Assembly (NCBI RefSeq): GCF_042648365.1
Contig: NZ_JBHRXI010000006.1
Coordinates: 1-64,000 of the forward strand
Direction of reading: 5' to 3'
From: Lutimaribacter_A marinistellae
GTDB lineage: Bacteria; Pseudomonadota; Alphaproteobacteria; Rhodobacterales; Rhodobacteraceae
Length of the DNA stretch: 64,000 nucleotides
The position numbers and the translations under genes are program-made. The notes below the pieces were generated by a model, which was not told the origin of the DNA, searched no databases, and worked only from the letters and a program-made list of their open reading frames with translations. Below are positions 25,093 to 34,224 of this stretch, piece by piece. Numbering within the stretch: position 1 is the first letter of the stretch; every line of letters begins with the position of its first letter.

Positions 25093-25515
25093 ATGGATAT
25101 ACGCCCGATAACACCCGCATACTCGGTCTCCCCACAAATCTCGGTCGATGACGTTCCAGCGATCGCAAAGGCAGGTTTCGTCCGCGTCATTTGCAATCGC
25201 CCAAATGCCGAGGTTCCTCCGAGCCACGACACCGAGACGATCGGCGCAGCTTGTCGTGAGGCCGGTCTTGATTATCAGGTACTCGAACTCACGCATCAGA
25301 CCATGACGCCAGAGAACGTTGCGCGGCAGGTAGAAATGATTGCTGACGCCGGCGGCCCGGTTCTGGCCTATTGCGCATCGGGCACGCGCAGCACGGTCGC
25401 ATGGGCGCTCGGTTCGGCCGGAAAGATGAGCGCAGACGACATCCTGACGAAGGCGCGAGCCGCTGGTTACCAGATCGATCAGTTACGCCCAGCGCTTCAG
25501 GCACAGGCCAGCTAA
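25093..25515 (+). CDS. Rhodanese-like sulfur transferase (TIGR01244 / DUF442)
   Basis: A 140-residue protein. The active-site loop is CASGTRS near residue 96, preceded by VLAY, the DUF442 type of phosphatase/rhodanese fold that is fused to persulfide dioxygenase in Blh proteins. ICNRPNAE near residue 36 is also typical. Probably moves sulfane sulfur between thiols to feed the dioxygenase. Confidence 0.85.
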   Translation: MDIRPITPAYSVSPQISVDDVPAIAKAGFVRVICNRPNAEVPPSHDTETIGAACREAGLDYQVLELTHQTMTPENVARQVEMIADAGGPVLAYCASGTRSTVAWALGSAGKMSADDILTKARAAGYQIDQLRPALQAQAS

Positions 25516-25596
25516 GACAACCCACTAAGTGGGGAGCCGCAGCCAAGACGCGGCTCCTTCAGGCGGATCGGACGCTTTTCGCACAGACTATTGCGA

Positions 25597-26691
25597 TCAC
25601 GTCCCAAACTCGTCTTCACCCAAACCTGCAAGTGCGGAGATCTCCGCAGCGGTCGCCTCGTGGATGGCAAGTGGAGCTTGTCCTTCTTGAACGTCCAGCG
25701 GCGCACCATCGATCTCTTGCACCTTTGCTTCATCGAACAACGACGGATGTGCTGACCGCGAAGTAGCGATCGGTTTCGACTCCAGACCGACGAATGAGTC
25801 TTCATAAGGCGTCACTTCGGAAGGTTCCGGCAGTTTCTCGTTGAGGCGCAATGCCCGCATTCCACGGCATTGTCCAAGTCGCCCTTGGGCCACTCTTCGT
25901 TCGTCAATCGCTGTCAGGTGCGTTTTGTCGAGTTTTGCCCCAACCAGTGGAAGCACTGCCCCCGGCGTCAGGGCATAGAGCTCGGACAGTGTGAGCCGGA
26001 TGCGCACGAGTTCGGCGTTCAGGTCGACTCGGATCATCCCTGCTGCGTCTGAAAGGGCCGGTCCAGATGGCACTTCGGCTGCGGCGCCCGAGCCATCCTG
26101 CACCCCGAAATCAGGCAGGATGAGCGTACCGTGGCCTTGTGCTTTGCCTGCCTCTATCTCGATCGTCAGGTCGAAAACACGGTAGCGCTCGGCGGCAAGA
26201 GCAAGGCCCACCGACCTGCGATCGGGCAGACGGGCGCAGAATTCATACCCGTTCAGGCATTGTCGATCATCCATGCTATCCGCCAGGTCTTCGGCGCGTG
26301 AGAACAAGCCTTCCAGTAACGGGGCAACCATTGCGGCATCCGTGGAGGTGAAGGGGCGACTGTCAGTCGGCCCCTCTAGAAGCGTGCCCATCGTCTGCTT
26401 CTGGATGATCGACGAAACGCAGGCGAGATCGAGGCATGCGGCACCCAACCGGTTTTCCGGCCCGGCCAGCAAAAGGTAAAGCCGTTCCTCGGGCACCGCT
26501 TTGGATACGTCTTCGTGGCTACAGCGGAGTTGCGTGGCCCCGATTACGGTCATCGACAGGCCAAACTCCTCATCTGCTGCCCGTGCTAACCCCAAGCGTA
26601 AGGCACGAAGGACAGAACGCGCTGTTCCGCCTGGCACATCTTGCCGCGCAGCCGCCACCTTGCGGGCTATTGCCGTCTGACCGTCACTCAT
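25597..26691 (-). CDS. FliM/FliN-like (SpoA domain) flagellar motor protein
   Basis: A 364-residue protein. Residues about 220-290 hold a SpoA/FliN-type domain (VRIRLTLSELYALTPGAVLPL, then RRVAQGRLGQCRGMRALRL). The N-terminal part (RALRLGLARAADEEFGLSMTV, GLFSRAEDLADSM) resembles the FliM middle domain. The last 70 residues are low-complexity and acidic. This form is common in Rhodobacterales. It would sit in the flagellar switch ring. No flagellar gene is nearby, so it stands as an orphan. Confidence 0.75.
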   Translation of the reverse strand: MSDGQTAIARKVAAARQDVPGGTARSVLRALRLGLARAADEEFGLSMTVIGATQLRCSHEDVSKAVPEERLYLLLAGPENRLGAACLDLACVSSIIQKQTMGTLLEGPTDSRPFTSTDAAMVAPLLEGLFSRAEDLADSMDDRQCLNGYEFCARLPDRRSVGLALAAERYRVFDLTIEIEAGKAQGHGTLILPDFGVQDGSGAAAEVPSGPALSDAAGMIRVDLNAELVRIRLTLSELYALTPGAVLPLVGAKLDKTHLTAIDERRVAQGRLGQCRGMRALRLNEKLPEPSEVTPYEDSFVGLESKPIATSRSAHPSLFDEAKVQEIDGAPLDVQEGQAPLAIHEATAAEISALAGLGEDEFGT

Positions 26692-26763
26692 TGTTCCCTG
26701 AACACTGTATAATTGCGATACCTCACAACTAGGTCAGTCAGGTTACCAAGCTCTTACGCGCTT

Positions 26764-29445
26764 TCATTCTGCCGCAAGATCTCGCGCCACGGGCATGCTG
26801 ACACGGAACGCAGCACCGTCCTGCCCGCCAAGATAGGTTATCTCGCCGCCAAGCCGATGCATCACCTCTCGGCAAATCGCTAATCCCAACCCCGCGCCAC
26901 CCGCCTTTTCGGAGCTGACCCGGGCAAACTTCTCGAAGATCATAGATTGTGCCTCTGACGGAATACCGCTTCCGTTGTCGATGAAATCGACGACAACCTG
27001 CCCACCCACATCATGCACCGAAACCGTCAGCACCGGCTCGGACGCATCGCAGTATTTCTGCGCGTTCGCGATGATGTTGATGAAGACCTGGGCGAGCCGG
27101 TCGAGGTCGGAGCGAACGAGTATGCGCTCTGCCGCGCGGTGCCGACGCAATCGGATCGGCCGTTCGACCCCCGTGAGTGCAGCCGACACCGCACGATCAA
27201 TGACCTTGCCGAGCTCGCCGCTCACCATGTCCAAGGTAAACTGCCGGTTCTCCAAGACACTGAGATCAAGCAGGTCATCCAGCAACCGCGTCAGGCGCAA
27301 CGCCTCGTCTTGGATGATCCCGGCATAGCGTTGACGGTCTTCTGCGCTCAATTCGCCCTCTTCGCGCAATATCTCGGAAAAGGCCCGAATCGATGTCATC
27401 GGCGTTCGCAACTCGTGGCTGATCTGTCCCAGAAAAGCGTCCTTTTGCTGCGATATCTGGGTCAGTTTCTCGTTCGCTTCGCGCAACTTCAGAGCGGTAC
27501 GCGACAACTCGGCCGATTTTGTCTCAAGCCGGCTGGAATACTCCATCAATTGCGCTGACTCGTCGGCAACGGCCAGCAGATCCTCTACCGACACCGAAGA
27601 CCCGCCGACGATCTGCCCGATCATCGCGTGGGCCGCAGCCGCACCGACCGAACTGCCCAGCCTGCGTTCCAGCTTTTCCAGGAAGGTCGGTGTAGGCTCC
27701 GGAAGATGCCCGCGCATTCCCTGCCGCTGAGCCTCGGCGAGAAAGAACTCCTGCGCTTCGCGCGCACCGAGGATGCGCTGCGACATTATCATGAGATCCT
27801 CGCTTTGCGCGACAGAGCCTGTCCAACCGCGAGGACCCGCGGAATGGTCGAATACATTGACAAACTGCGCGCCCTGCAAGCGTTCCATGGGGCTGGGAAA
27901 GGTAATCAGGGAACCAATGCAGAATGCCGCAGCGTTCAACACCATCGACCACATCACCGTATGCACCATTGGATCGATACCCTCGATCCCAAACAAAGCC
28001 TGCGGCCTCAACCAGCCCATGCCAAAGGGCCCCTGGCTCAAAACCGCCTCTGTCATCAAGGCCCCACCCATGTTGGGCAAAAGCAGCGTGTAGACCCACA
28101 AGATGAAGCCGACCGAAAGCCCGACCAACGCGCCGGTCCGGGTGGCGCCACGCCAGAACAGGCCGCCCACCAGCGCAGGCAGTATTTGTGCGATCCCTGC
28201 GAAGGCAATCAGCCCGATGGACGCCAGCGCGGCGCCACCGCCCGATAGCCGGTAGTAAAAATAGCCGAGCGCCATGACGACTGCGATCGCGATCCGCCGG
28301 GACAGGAGGACAACCTCTCGCACATCCCCTGAAACGGACGCTCCGCCGCCCTGTGCGCGCAACCAGATCGGCATGACGATGTGGTTCGACACCATGGTAG
28401 ACAATGCCATTGCAGCCACGATCACCATCGATGTCGCGGAAGAGAAACCGCCAATGAACGACAGCATCGCCAGACCTTCGTGACCCTGCGATAGCGGGAT
28501 GGTCAATACGAACTGGTCCGGGTTGGCGCCAGCCGGCATCAGGTCAAGTCCGACAACGGCGATCGGCACGACAAAAAGGCTCATCAGCAGCAGATAAAGC
28601 GGAAAGGCCCAGGCGGCCGTCCGCAAATGCCGTTCATCGTCGTTCTCGACCACCATGACCTGGAACATTCGAGGCAAACAAATGAAAGCGGCAGCAGCAA
28701 GAAAGGTAATGGCCGTCCAACGGCCGCGATCGACTTGCCACGTGCCGATCTCGGAGGCATCAATTCGCGCCATCGTCGCAGCAACACCGCCAGACAGGCC
28801 CCAGACGACGAAGACCCCGACCGCAAGCAGGGCGATCAGCTTGACCACAGCTTCGACTGCGACCGCGGTCATTACGCCATGATGCCGCTCATTCGCGTCA
28901 AGATTGCGTGTTCCGAAAAGGATGGCAAAGACAGCAAGCCCCACTGCTACCCAGAAAACACTGCCGCCGTCACGATACACGGCCGCTGATGGATCGGCCT
29001 GCGCAAAGGTTTCGAAGGAAAGTGTGATCGATTGCAGTTGCAATGCGATGTAGGGTGTTACGCCAAGAACAGCTAGGATGGTGACACAGATAGCCAGCGT
29101 GTTCGATTTACCGTAGCGCGAAGAGATCAGGTCCGCGATCGATGTGACCCTCTGGCTGCGTCCCACGCGAACGAGTTTTCGCAGCCCCCACCACCAACCC
29201 ACGATGACGATGGTCGGACCGAGGTAGATCGTGATGAATTCCAGTCCCGAACGTGCGGCATAGCCCACCGCCCCGTAAAAGGTCCACGCCGTACAATAAA
29301 TCGACAGGGACAATGTGTAGACAAGCGGAGAGCGAAGCCATGTGCTGCGCCCGCGCGAGGCGAGCCTGTCCGCTGCAAAGGCAACGCCGAACAGGAACAC
29401 CACGTAGGCGAGGCAGACCATGATAAGCGTGTTCAGCGTCGCCAT
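26764..29445 (-). CDS. Sodium/solute-symporter-fused sensor histidine kinase (CrbS-like)
   Basis: An 893-residue membrane kinase. Residues 1 to about 490 form a 12-13 helix sodium:solute symporter domain, then a linker, then HisKA with the phospho-accepting His in ISHELRTPMTSIRAF. The ATPase domain shows INIIANAQKYCD (N box), DNGSGIP (G1) and GGAGLGLAI (G2). There is no fused receiver. Symporter-kinases of this kind (CrbS, acetate switch) couple substrate uptake to signalling. The ATG at 29445 overlaps the upstream gene's stop (ATGA), which is better than an open extension upstream. Confidence 0.9.
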   Translation of the reverse strand: MATLNTLIMVCLAYVVFLFGVAFAADRLASRGRSTWLRSPLVYTLSLSIYCTAWTFYGAVGYAARSGLEFITIYLGPTIVIVGWWWGLRKLVRVGRSQRVTSIADLISSRYGKSNTLAICVTILAVLGVTPYIALQLQSITLSFETFAQADPSAAVYRDGGSVFWVAVGLAVFAILFGTRNLDANERHHGVMTAVAVEAVVKLIALLAVGVFVVWGLSGGVAATMARIDASEIGTWQVDRGRWTAITFLAAAAFICLPRMFQVMVVENDDERHLRTAAWAFPLYLLLMSLFVVPIAVVGLDLMPAGANPDQFVLTIPLSQGHEGLAMLSFIGGFSSATSMVIVAAMALSTMVSNHIVMPIWLRAQGGGASVSGDVREVVLLSRRIAIAVVMALGYFYYRLSGGGAALASIGLIAFAGIAQILPALVGGLFWRGATRTGALVGLSVGFILWVYTLLLPNMGGALMTEAVLSQGPFGMGWLRPQALFGIEGIDPMVHTVMWSMVLNAAAFCIGSLITFPSPMERLQGAQFVNVFDHSAGPRGWTGSVAQSEDLMIMSQRILGAREAQEFFLAEAQRQGMRGHLPEPTPTFLEKLERRLGSSVGAAAAHAMIGQIVGGSSVSVEDLLAVADESAQLMEYSSRLETKSAELSRTALKLREANEKLTQISQQKDAFLGQISHELRTPMTSIRAFSEILREEGELSAEDRQRYAGIIQDEALRLTRLLDDLLDLSVLENRQFTLDMVSGELGKVIDRAVSAALTGVERPIRLRRHRAAERILVRSDLDRLAQVFINIIANAQKYCDASEPVLTVSVHDVGGQVVVDFIDNGSGIPSEAQSMIFEKFARVSSEKAGGAGLGLAICREVMHRLGGEITYLGGQDGAAFRVSMPVARDLAAE

Positions 29446-29750
29446 CAGATCGGATCCCTGTCTTGCACCTCTCGACCGGTCCAGCGTCGTGCGGCAATGC
29501 CGAACAAGATCGCCACGAGAACCAGCAACGCCCATACGGTGAATACGTAGAGGATTGCAGCTGACATCGGCACCGGTTCGGCACCTTCGGAACCTGACGG
29601 CCACAAGAGCGGTACTGCAAACAGAGCGGCGGCCAAGACAGGCAACAGGCGCGCCGCATCATTCAGGCGTCTGCGGCGATAACTCTGTCGCTCCAGGAAT
29701 ACCGGCGGCGGCGCTGCCGGTGCGGCCCCGTCTTCGGGGTCGCGGGTCAT
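29445..29750 (-). CDS. Small two-helix membrane protein, coupled to the kinase
   Basis: A 101-residue protein. A Pro/Ala-rich cytosolic start (PEDGAAPAAPPPVFLERQSY) and basic stretch precede two helices (LLPVLAAALFAVPLLW and AAILYVFTVWALLVLVAIL), ending RRWTGREVQDRDPI. Overlaps the receiver gene upstream and the kinase downstream by four bases each. Small two-helix partners are known for symporter-family transporters (DUF485/DUF4212 type); that role is inferred. Confidence 0.75.
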   Translation of the reverse strand: MTRDPEDGAAPAAPPPVFLERQSYRRRRLNDAARLLPVLAAALFAVPLLWPSGSEGAEPVPMSAAILYVFTVWALLVLVAILFGIAARRWTGREVQDRDPI

Positions 29751-30127
29751 GAACGCTGCGCCTGTGCGTGCAGGTCACGTACTGCTGTCAGAACCTCGGT
29801 GTTCGAAAACGGTTTGGTCATGAACCGGCTGACACCCGCCTTCTCGGCCATGTCACGATCCTTGCTCTGCCCGCGCGCGGTCAGCATCAGTATCGGAAGC
29901 CCTTCCATCCCCTCGATTTCCCGAACTTCGCGCAGGATCTCCATCCCACTTTTACCTGGTAGCATCAGGTCAAGAATGACCAGATCAGGGCGCGTGTCCG
30001 AAACCTTGCCGACCGCGGTGCTGCCATCATCATGCGTTTCTACCTGCCAGCCCTCGCGTGTCAGCAGAAAACGGATCGCTTCGGTAATGTTCGGTTCGTC
30101 CTCGATCAGCAAGACCTTGCGGTTCAT
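29747..30127 (-). CDS. Stand-alone receiver-domain response regulator
   Basis: A 126-residue CheY-like receiver: acidic pocket in LLIEDEPN, phospho-acceptor Asp in DLVILDLMLPGKSG, the switch Thr in LMLTARG, and Lys in FMTKPFSN. There is no output domain. First gene of a three-gene overlapping operon ending with the symporter-kinase, so it is the probable phosphorylation target. Signal output must pass through another protein. Confidence 0.92.
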   Translation of the reverse strand: MNRKVLLIEDEPNITEAIRFLLTREGWQVETHDDGSTAVGKVSDTRPDLVILDLMLPGKSGMEILREVREIEGMEGLPILMLTARGQSKDRDMAEKAGVSRFMTKPFSNTEVLTAVRDLHAQAQRS

Positions 30128-30215
30128 GCGCGCCCTTCCTCCCCCGGTGGTCTTTCGGGCCTAAACCGGCCTTGTCTCCCTGACGCAGCAGCTTAGCGCC
30201 GTCCTCACGGACCTG

Positions 30216-31514
30216 TCAAAACCCTTCACCAAGGATAGACGGCTCGCGTCGCGCCGCGCAATCGCCACTAGGGCACAAGCGGCAGGTGGTCCCGACCGGC
30301 AAAGCTGTCTGCGTTCCCTGCTCGTCGGCCGAAACGGGCAGGATCAGCATGATCGAGCGGTAAATCGGATCACGGTCGAAATCCGGAATGTCCTGCGGCC
30401 AGGCGATCGCAAGACAATCAAAAGCGGCTTGGGTACGCCCCAGCTGCGTCACCCGGCGCCGCAAGGGTACCAAGGGCCTGTTGAGCGCGGAAAACAACGG
30501 CCAGAGGGGGCAAGACTCTCCGTGCCTCGGCATCGCGAAGCCGGGCAGCGATTTGCGAAACAGAACGCTCCCAGAGGCATCGCACACCACTAGTCCGACC
30601 GGGCGATCCAGAATGCCGTCGGGAAGGGTCGCGAGCCTGCGGAATACGGTCGGCAGATCCACGTCGAAATGTCGGGCCAGTGCCATTGGATCGAGCGGCG
30701 CTTTTTCCAGCTCCATCGTCAACATTTCCAATGGCATAGCTTTTGCGTCGGCGGCATATGCCGACAAGACTGCGCGCCCGATAGTCTTTGCAGCCGATGA
30801 GCCAACCGGGTCGAGAGGTACCGCGTCAGGATCCCCGGTTTCTTCGATCATCGGGAAATGATGGTTGTGCGAAGCAAAGAAACTCTCAACCTGCTCCTGC
30901 GGGTTACCCCTACGTTCTTCGTGCGCGTCACTGTCATCCAGATAGGCAACCAACGCCTTGGAGCTTTCGGCCAGTCGTTCCGCGTCCTGATGAAGGTTGC
31001 CGTGAAACCGGTTGCGCCACTCGGCGTCAAGCTCACCCGGCTCAGCCAGGATAGCAGCGGTCGAGCGGATTGCTGCGGCAGTCGACAGTACCTCGTGAAG
31101 CGAATTTGCAAGATGGGGATCGTGGGTCAGGCGATCGGACAAGGTCTGCACCGTCCGTTCAAGCGACACGATCCGGCGGTGCATGTTACCCAGCAATTCG
31201 GCCCACCCGGGAAAGCGACCTGCGAGTTCATCCACGCGATCGGTTTCGGCCGGCACCCCCTCAGCATCGGCGGCCGCCTCGCGCAAGGTCGAAATCAGCG
31301 CGGCACCTGCACCCTCGGTCAACATCGACGGCTCGACCCCGAGCACTCCGGCGATGTCCACCAGAAGCTTGCCGCCGATTCTGCGGCGATTGTGCTCGAT
31401 GAGGTTGAGATACGAGGCCGAGATGCCCGCCTCGCGTGCCAGATCGGCCTGCCGCAACCCGGCAATCAATCGCCGCTCGCGGATACGGCTTCCCGTAAGC
31501 GTGTCACGCGGCAT
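30216..31514 (-). CDS. ScfR/RamB-like XRE regulator with DUF2083
   Basis: A 432-residue protein: helix-turn-helix at residues 8-62 (LRQADLAREAGISASYLNLIEHNRR), a central region, then a C-terminal DUF2083 domain with a cysteine cluster (GESCPLWPLF, then CRLCPSGDCAARREPS) that may bind metal or an iron-sulfur centre. Proteins of this family (ScfR, RamB, PccR) respond to short-chain acyl-CoA status and control acetate or propionate genes. It lies between the kinase operon and the ABC transporter, transcribed away from the latter. Confidence 0.88.
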   Translation of the reverse strand: MPRDTLTGSRIRERRLIAGLRQADLAREAGISASYLNLIEHNRRRIGGKLLVDIAGVLGVEPSMLTEGAGAALISTLREAAADAEGVPAETDRVDELAGRFPGWAELLGNMHRRIVSLERTVQTLSDRLTHDPHLANSLHEVLSTAAAIRSTAAILAEPGELDAEWRNRFHGNLHQDAERLAESSKALVAYLDDSDAHEERRGNPQEQVESFFASHNHHFPMIEETGDPDAVPLDPVGSSAAKTIGRAVLSAYAADAKAMPLEMLTMELEKAPLDPMALARHFDVDLPTVFRRLATLPDGILDRPVGLVVCDASGSVLFRKSLPGFAMPRHGESCPLWPLFSALNRPLVPLRRRVTQLGRTQAAFDCLAIAWPQDIPDFDRDPIYRSIMLILPVSADEQGTQTALPVGTTCRLCPSGDCAARREPSILGEGF

Positions 31515-31743
31515 GATGCCAACCCCTCCTTTTCAGCACGAATTCAACGGCTTTCTGCGCTGCGACATAACGTAATTTACAGTCACGCCAGAGCATATGT
31601 GTAATTCTTGACAGAATAGTTCCGCGTTTAAAAGGACTTATTGCTTAGTTTTACACCCGCCCCTCATACTTTCTTTGCACATGTTGTGCTTTGCGCCGGG
31701 GAAGAGGAGCCCGTGGCGCAGCTCAAGACTTTGGGAGGAATCA
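31515..31743. promoter_or_regulatory. Divergent regulatory region, XRE regulator / ABC transporter
   Basis: AT-rich intergenic region. GTAATT occurs at 31572-31577 and 31601-31606, 29 bases apart, on the same face of the helix, and TTGACA at 31608-31613 could be a -35 box for the ABC transporter. The flanking ScfR-like protein is the natural candidate to bind here. Weak evidence. Confidence 0.35.
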
Positions 31744-33090
31744 ATGTCAAAGACTTCTGTCACACGCCGTGGCGTCCTCAAGACGGGTGCCGTCGCCGGT
31801 GCCGGCGTCGCGCTGCCAACGATCTTTACAGCTTCGTCGGCCGGCGCTTTCACCAATGAACCCACGGGCAGCACGGTCACTTTGGGCTTCAACGTGCCGC
31901 AGACCGGCCCATACGCAGACGAGGGCGCGGACGAATTGCGCGCCTACGAGCTGGCCGTTGAGCACCTGAATGGCGGTGGCGATGGCGGCATGATGAGCAC
32001 CTTCTCATCCAAGGCGCTGCAGGGGAACGGCATCCTTGGCAAGAAAGTCGAATACGTCACCGGCGATACGCAGACCAAGTCGGACGCCGCCCGCGCATCG
32101 GCCAAGTCGATGATCGAAAAGGACGGCGCCATCATGATCACCGGCGGCTCGTCATCGGGCGTGGCCGTGGCCGTTCAAGCGCTGTGCCAAGAGGCCGGCG
32201 TGATCTTCATGGCGGGTCTGACCCACTCCAACGACACCACCGGCAAGGACAAGCGCGCCAACGGCTTCCGTCACTTCTTCAACTCTTACATGTCGGGCGC
32301 AGCCCTCGCGCCGGTGCTTGAGAAGATGTACGGCTCGGACCGCAAGGCTTATCACCTGACCGCCGACTACAACTGGGGCTACACCACCGAAGAGGCGATC
32401 AAGTCCTCGACCGAAGCAATGGGCTGGGAAACCGTAAACACGGTCAAAACGCCCCTGACGCAGACCGATTTCAGCTCGTATATCGCTCCGGTGCTGCAGT
32501 CGGGCGCGGACGTGCTGGTGCTGAACCACTACGGCGGCAACATGGTGAACTCGCTCACCAATGCGGTTCAGTTCGGTCTGCGCGATAAGCAGGTGAACGG
32601 CAAGAACTTCGAAATCGTCGTGCCGCTCTACTCGCGCCTGATGGCAAAGGGTGCGGGCGAGAACGTCAAGGGCATCTTCGGGTCGACCAACTGGCACTGG
32701 TCGCTGACCGATGAGGGCTCAAAGGCCTTCGTCAAGTCGTTTGGCACCAAGTACGGCTTCCCGCCGAGCCAGGCTGCGCACACCTGCTATGTCCAGACGC
32801 TGCTATATGCAGACGCTGTGGAACGCGCGGGCTCCTTCCAGCCCTGCGCCGTGGTCGAAGCGCTCGAAGGTTACGAATTTGACGGTTTGGGCAACGGCCC
32901 CACGCTCTATCGTGCCGACGACCACCAGTGCTTCAAGGACGTGCTCGTGGTGAAAGGGAAGGAAAACCCGACGTCGGAATTCGACCTTCTCGAAATCGTC
33001 GAAGTCACCCCCGTCGCCCAGGTCACCTATCCGCCCGATCACCCGCAGTTCTCGGGTGGTGCGCTGGGAACCTGCAACAACGGCGCCTAA
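31744..33090 (+). CDS. ABC transporter substrate-binding protein, branched-chain/Urt type
   Basis: A 448-residue periplasmic-binding protein. Twin-arginine-like leader (TRRGVLKTGAVAGAGVALPT), then a type I binding fold (FNVPQTGPYADEGADELRAY, MITGGSSSGVAVAVQAL, YNWGYTTEEA). It begins a five-gene importer with two permeases and two ATPases. The ligand is not readable from sequence; neighbours for 3-hydroxybutyrate and acyl-CoA metabolism suggest a short-chain acid or amide, but an amino acid is equally possible. Start at MSKTSV follows a GGGAGGAA site. Confidence 0.88.
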   Translation: MSKTSVTRRGVLKTGAVAGAGVALPTIFTASSAGAFTNEPTGSTVTLGFNVPQTGPYADEGADELRAYELAVEHLNGGGDGGMMSTFSSKALQGNGILGKKVEYVTGDTQTKSDAARASAKSMIEKDGAIMITGGSSSGVAVAVQALCQEAGVIFMAGLTHSNDTTGKDKRANGFRHFFNSYMSGAALAPVLEKMYGSDRKAYHLTADYNWGYTTEEAIKSSTEAMGWETVNTVKTPLTQTDFSSYIAPVLQSGADVLVLNHYGGNMVNSLTNAVQFGLRDKQVNGKNFEIVVPLYSRLMAKGAGENVKGIFGSTNWHWSLTDEGSKAFVKSFGTKYGFPPSQAAHTCYVQTLLYADAVERAGSFQPCAVVEALEGYEFDGLGNGPTLYRADDHQCFKDVLVVKGKENPTSEFDLLEIVEVTPVAQVTYPPDHPQFSGGALGTCNNGA

Positions 33091-33188
33091 AATACTGCGC
33101 CCGGAAACCTCAATCGGTTTTCGGGCCACTTTCCTTGCATGAATTCGAGGCCCCGGAGGGTCTCGCAACCAACCGTTGAGGTGCGGCC

Positions 33189-34220
33189 ATGGACGCAATC
33201 ATCCTTCAAATCCTGAACGGCCTGGACAAGGGATCAGCCTATGCGCTGATCGCACTGGGGCTGACACTGATTTTCGGCACGCTCGGGGTGGTGAACTTCG
33301 CCCATGGCGCGCTTTTCATGATCGGGGCATTCTGCGCCGTCACGCTGAGCCGTATCCTGACCTGGAGCCATACGGTAGTCGATGAAACGCAGAAAGACTT
33401 CCTGGGAAATCCTCTCAAGGTCGAAGTTCCGTATGTCCACGACATTTTCGGCGTGGCTACGGGTGACGCGATCATCGACTGGGCGGTTCCCCTGTCGATC
33501 CTTTTTTCTATCCCGATCATGCTGGCCGTCGGCTTCATCATGGAGCGTGGTCTGATCAAGCACTTCTACAAGCGTCCCCACGCCGATCAGATCCTCGTGA
33601 CTTTCGGGCTGGCCATCGTGCTGCAGGAAATCATCAAGTATTTCTATGGCGCCAACCCAATCCCGACACCTGCTCCTGATGCGTTCACCGGCTCGTTCGA
33701 CTTCGGTGCAATGATCGGGTTCGAGGCGAACCAGATCATCTACCCCTATTGGCGTCTGGTCTACTTCGCGTTCGCCACGCTGATCATTGGCGCGGTCTTT
33801 GCCTTCCTGCAATTCACCACCTTCGGGATGGTTGTCCGTGCCGGTATGGCAGATCGCGAAACGGTGGGACTGCTGGGCATCAATATCGACAAGCGCTTTA
33901 CCATCATGTTCGGCATCGCCGCTGCCGTGGCAGGCCTCGCCGGTGTTATGTACGCCCCCATCAACTCGCCGAATTACCACATGGGAATGGATTTCCTGGT
34001 CCTGTCCTTCGTCGTGGTCGTCGTCGGTGGCATGGGATCTCTGCCTGGTGCCGTGCTGGCCGGCTTCCTGCTCGGAATTCTCGAGAGCTTCGCCTCGATG
34101 TCTGCAGTGATCGACCTGATCCCCGGCATCAACCAGATCATCATTTATCTGGTCGCAATCATCATTCTGCTGACGCGTCCACGTGGCCTGATGGGTCGCA
34201 AAGGCGTGATGGAGGACTAA
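33189..34220 (+). CDS. ABC permease, LivH type
   Basis: A 343-residue inner-membrane permease with about eight to nine helices. Family motifs: LNGLDKGSAYALIALGLTLIF, VVNFAHGALFMIGAF, and GMGSLPGAVLAGFLLG in the loop that meets the ATPase. An extra periplasmic/cytosolic segment near residues 60-90 (VVDETQKDFLGNPLKVEV) makes it longer than E. coli LivH (308). Second gene of the importer operon. Confidence 0.9.
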   Translation: MDAIILQILNGLDKGSAYALIALGLTLIFGTLGVVNFAHGALFMIGAFCAVTLSRILTWSHTVVDETQKDFLGNPLKVEVPYVHDIFGVATGDAIIDWAVPLSILFSIPIMLAVGFIMERGLIKHFYKRPHADQILVTFGLAIVLQEIIKYFYGANPIPTPAPDAFTGSFDFGAMIGFEANQIIYPYWRLVYFAFATLIIGAVFAFLQFTTFGMVVRAGMADRETVGLLGINIDKRFTIMFGIAAAVAGLAGVMYAPINSPNYHMGMDFLVLSFVVVVVGGMGSLPGAVLAGFLLGILESFASMSAVIDLIPGINQIIIYLVAIIILLTRPRGLMGRKGVMED

Positions 34221-34224
34221 TCCC

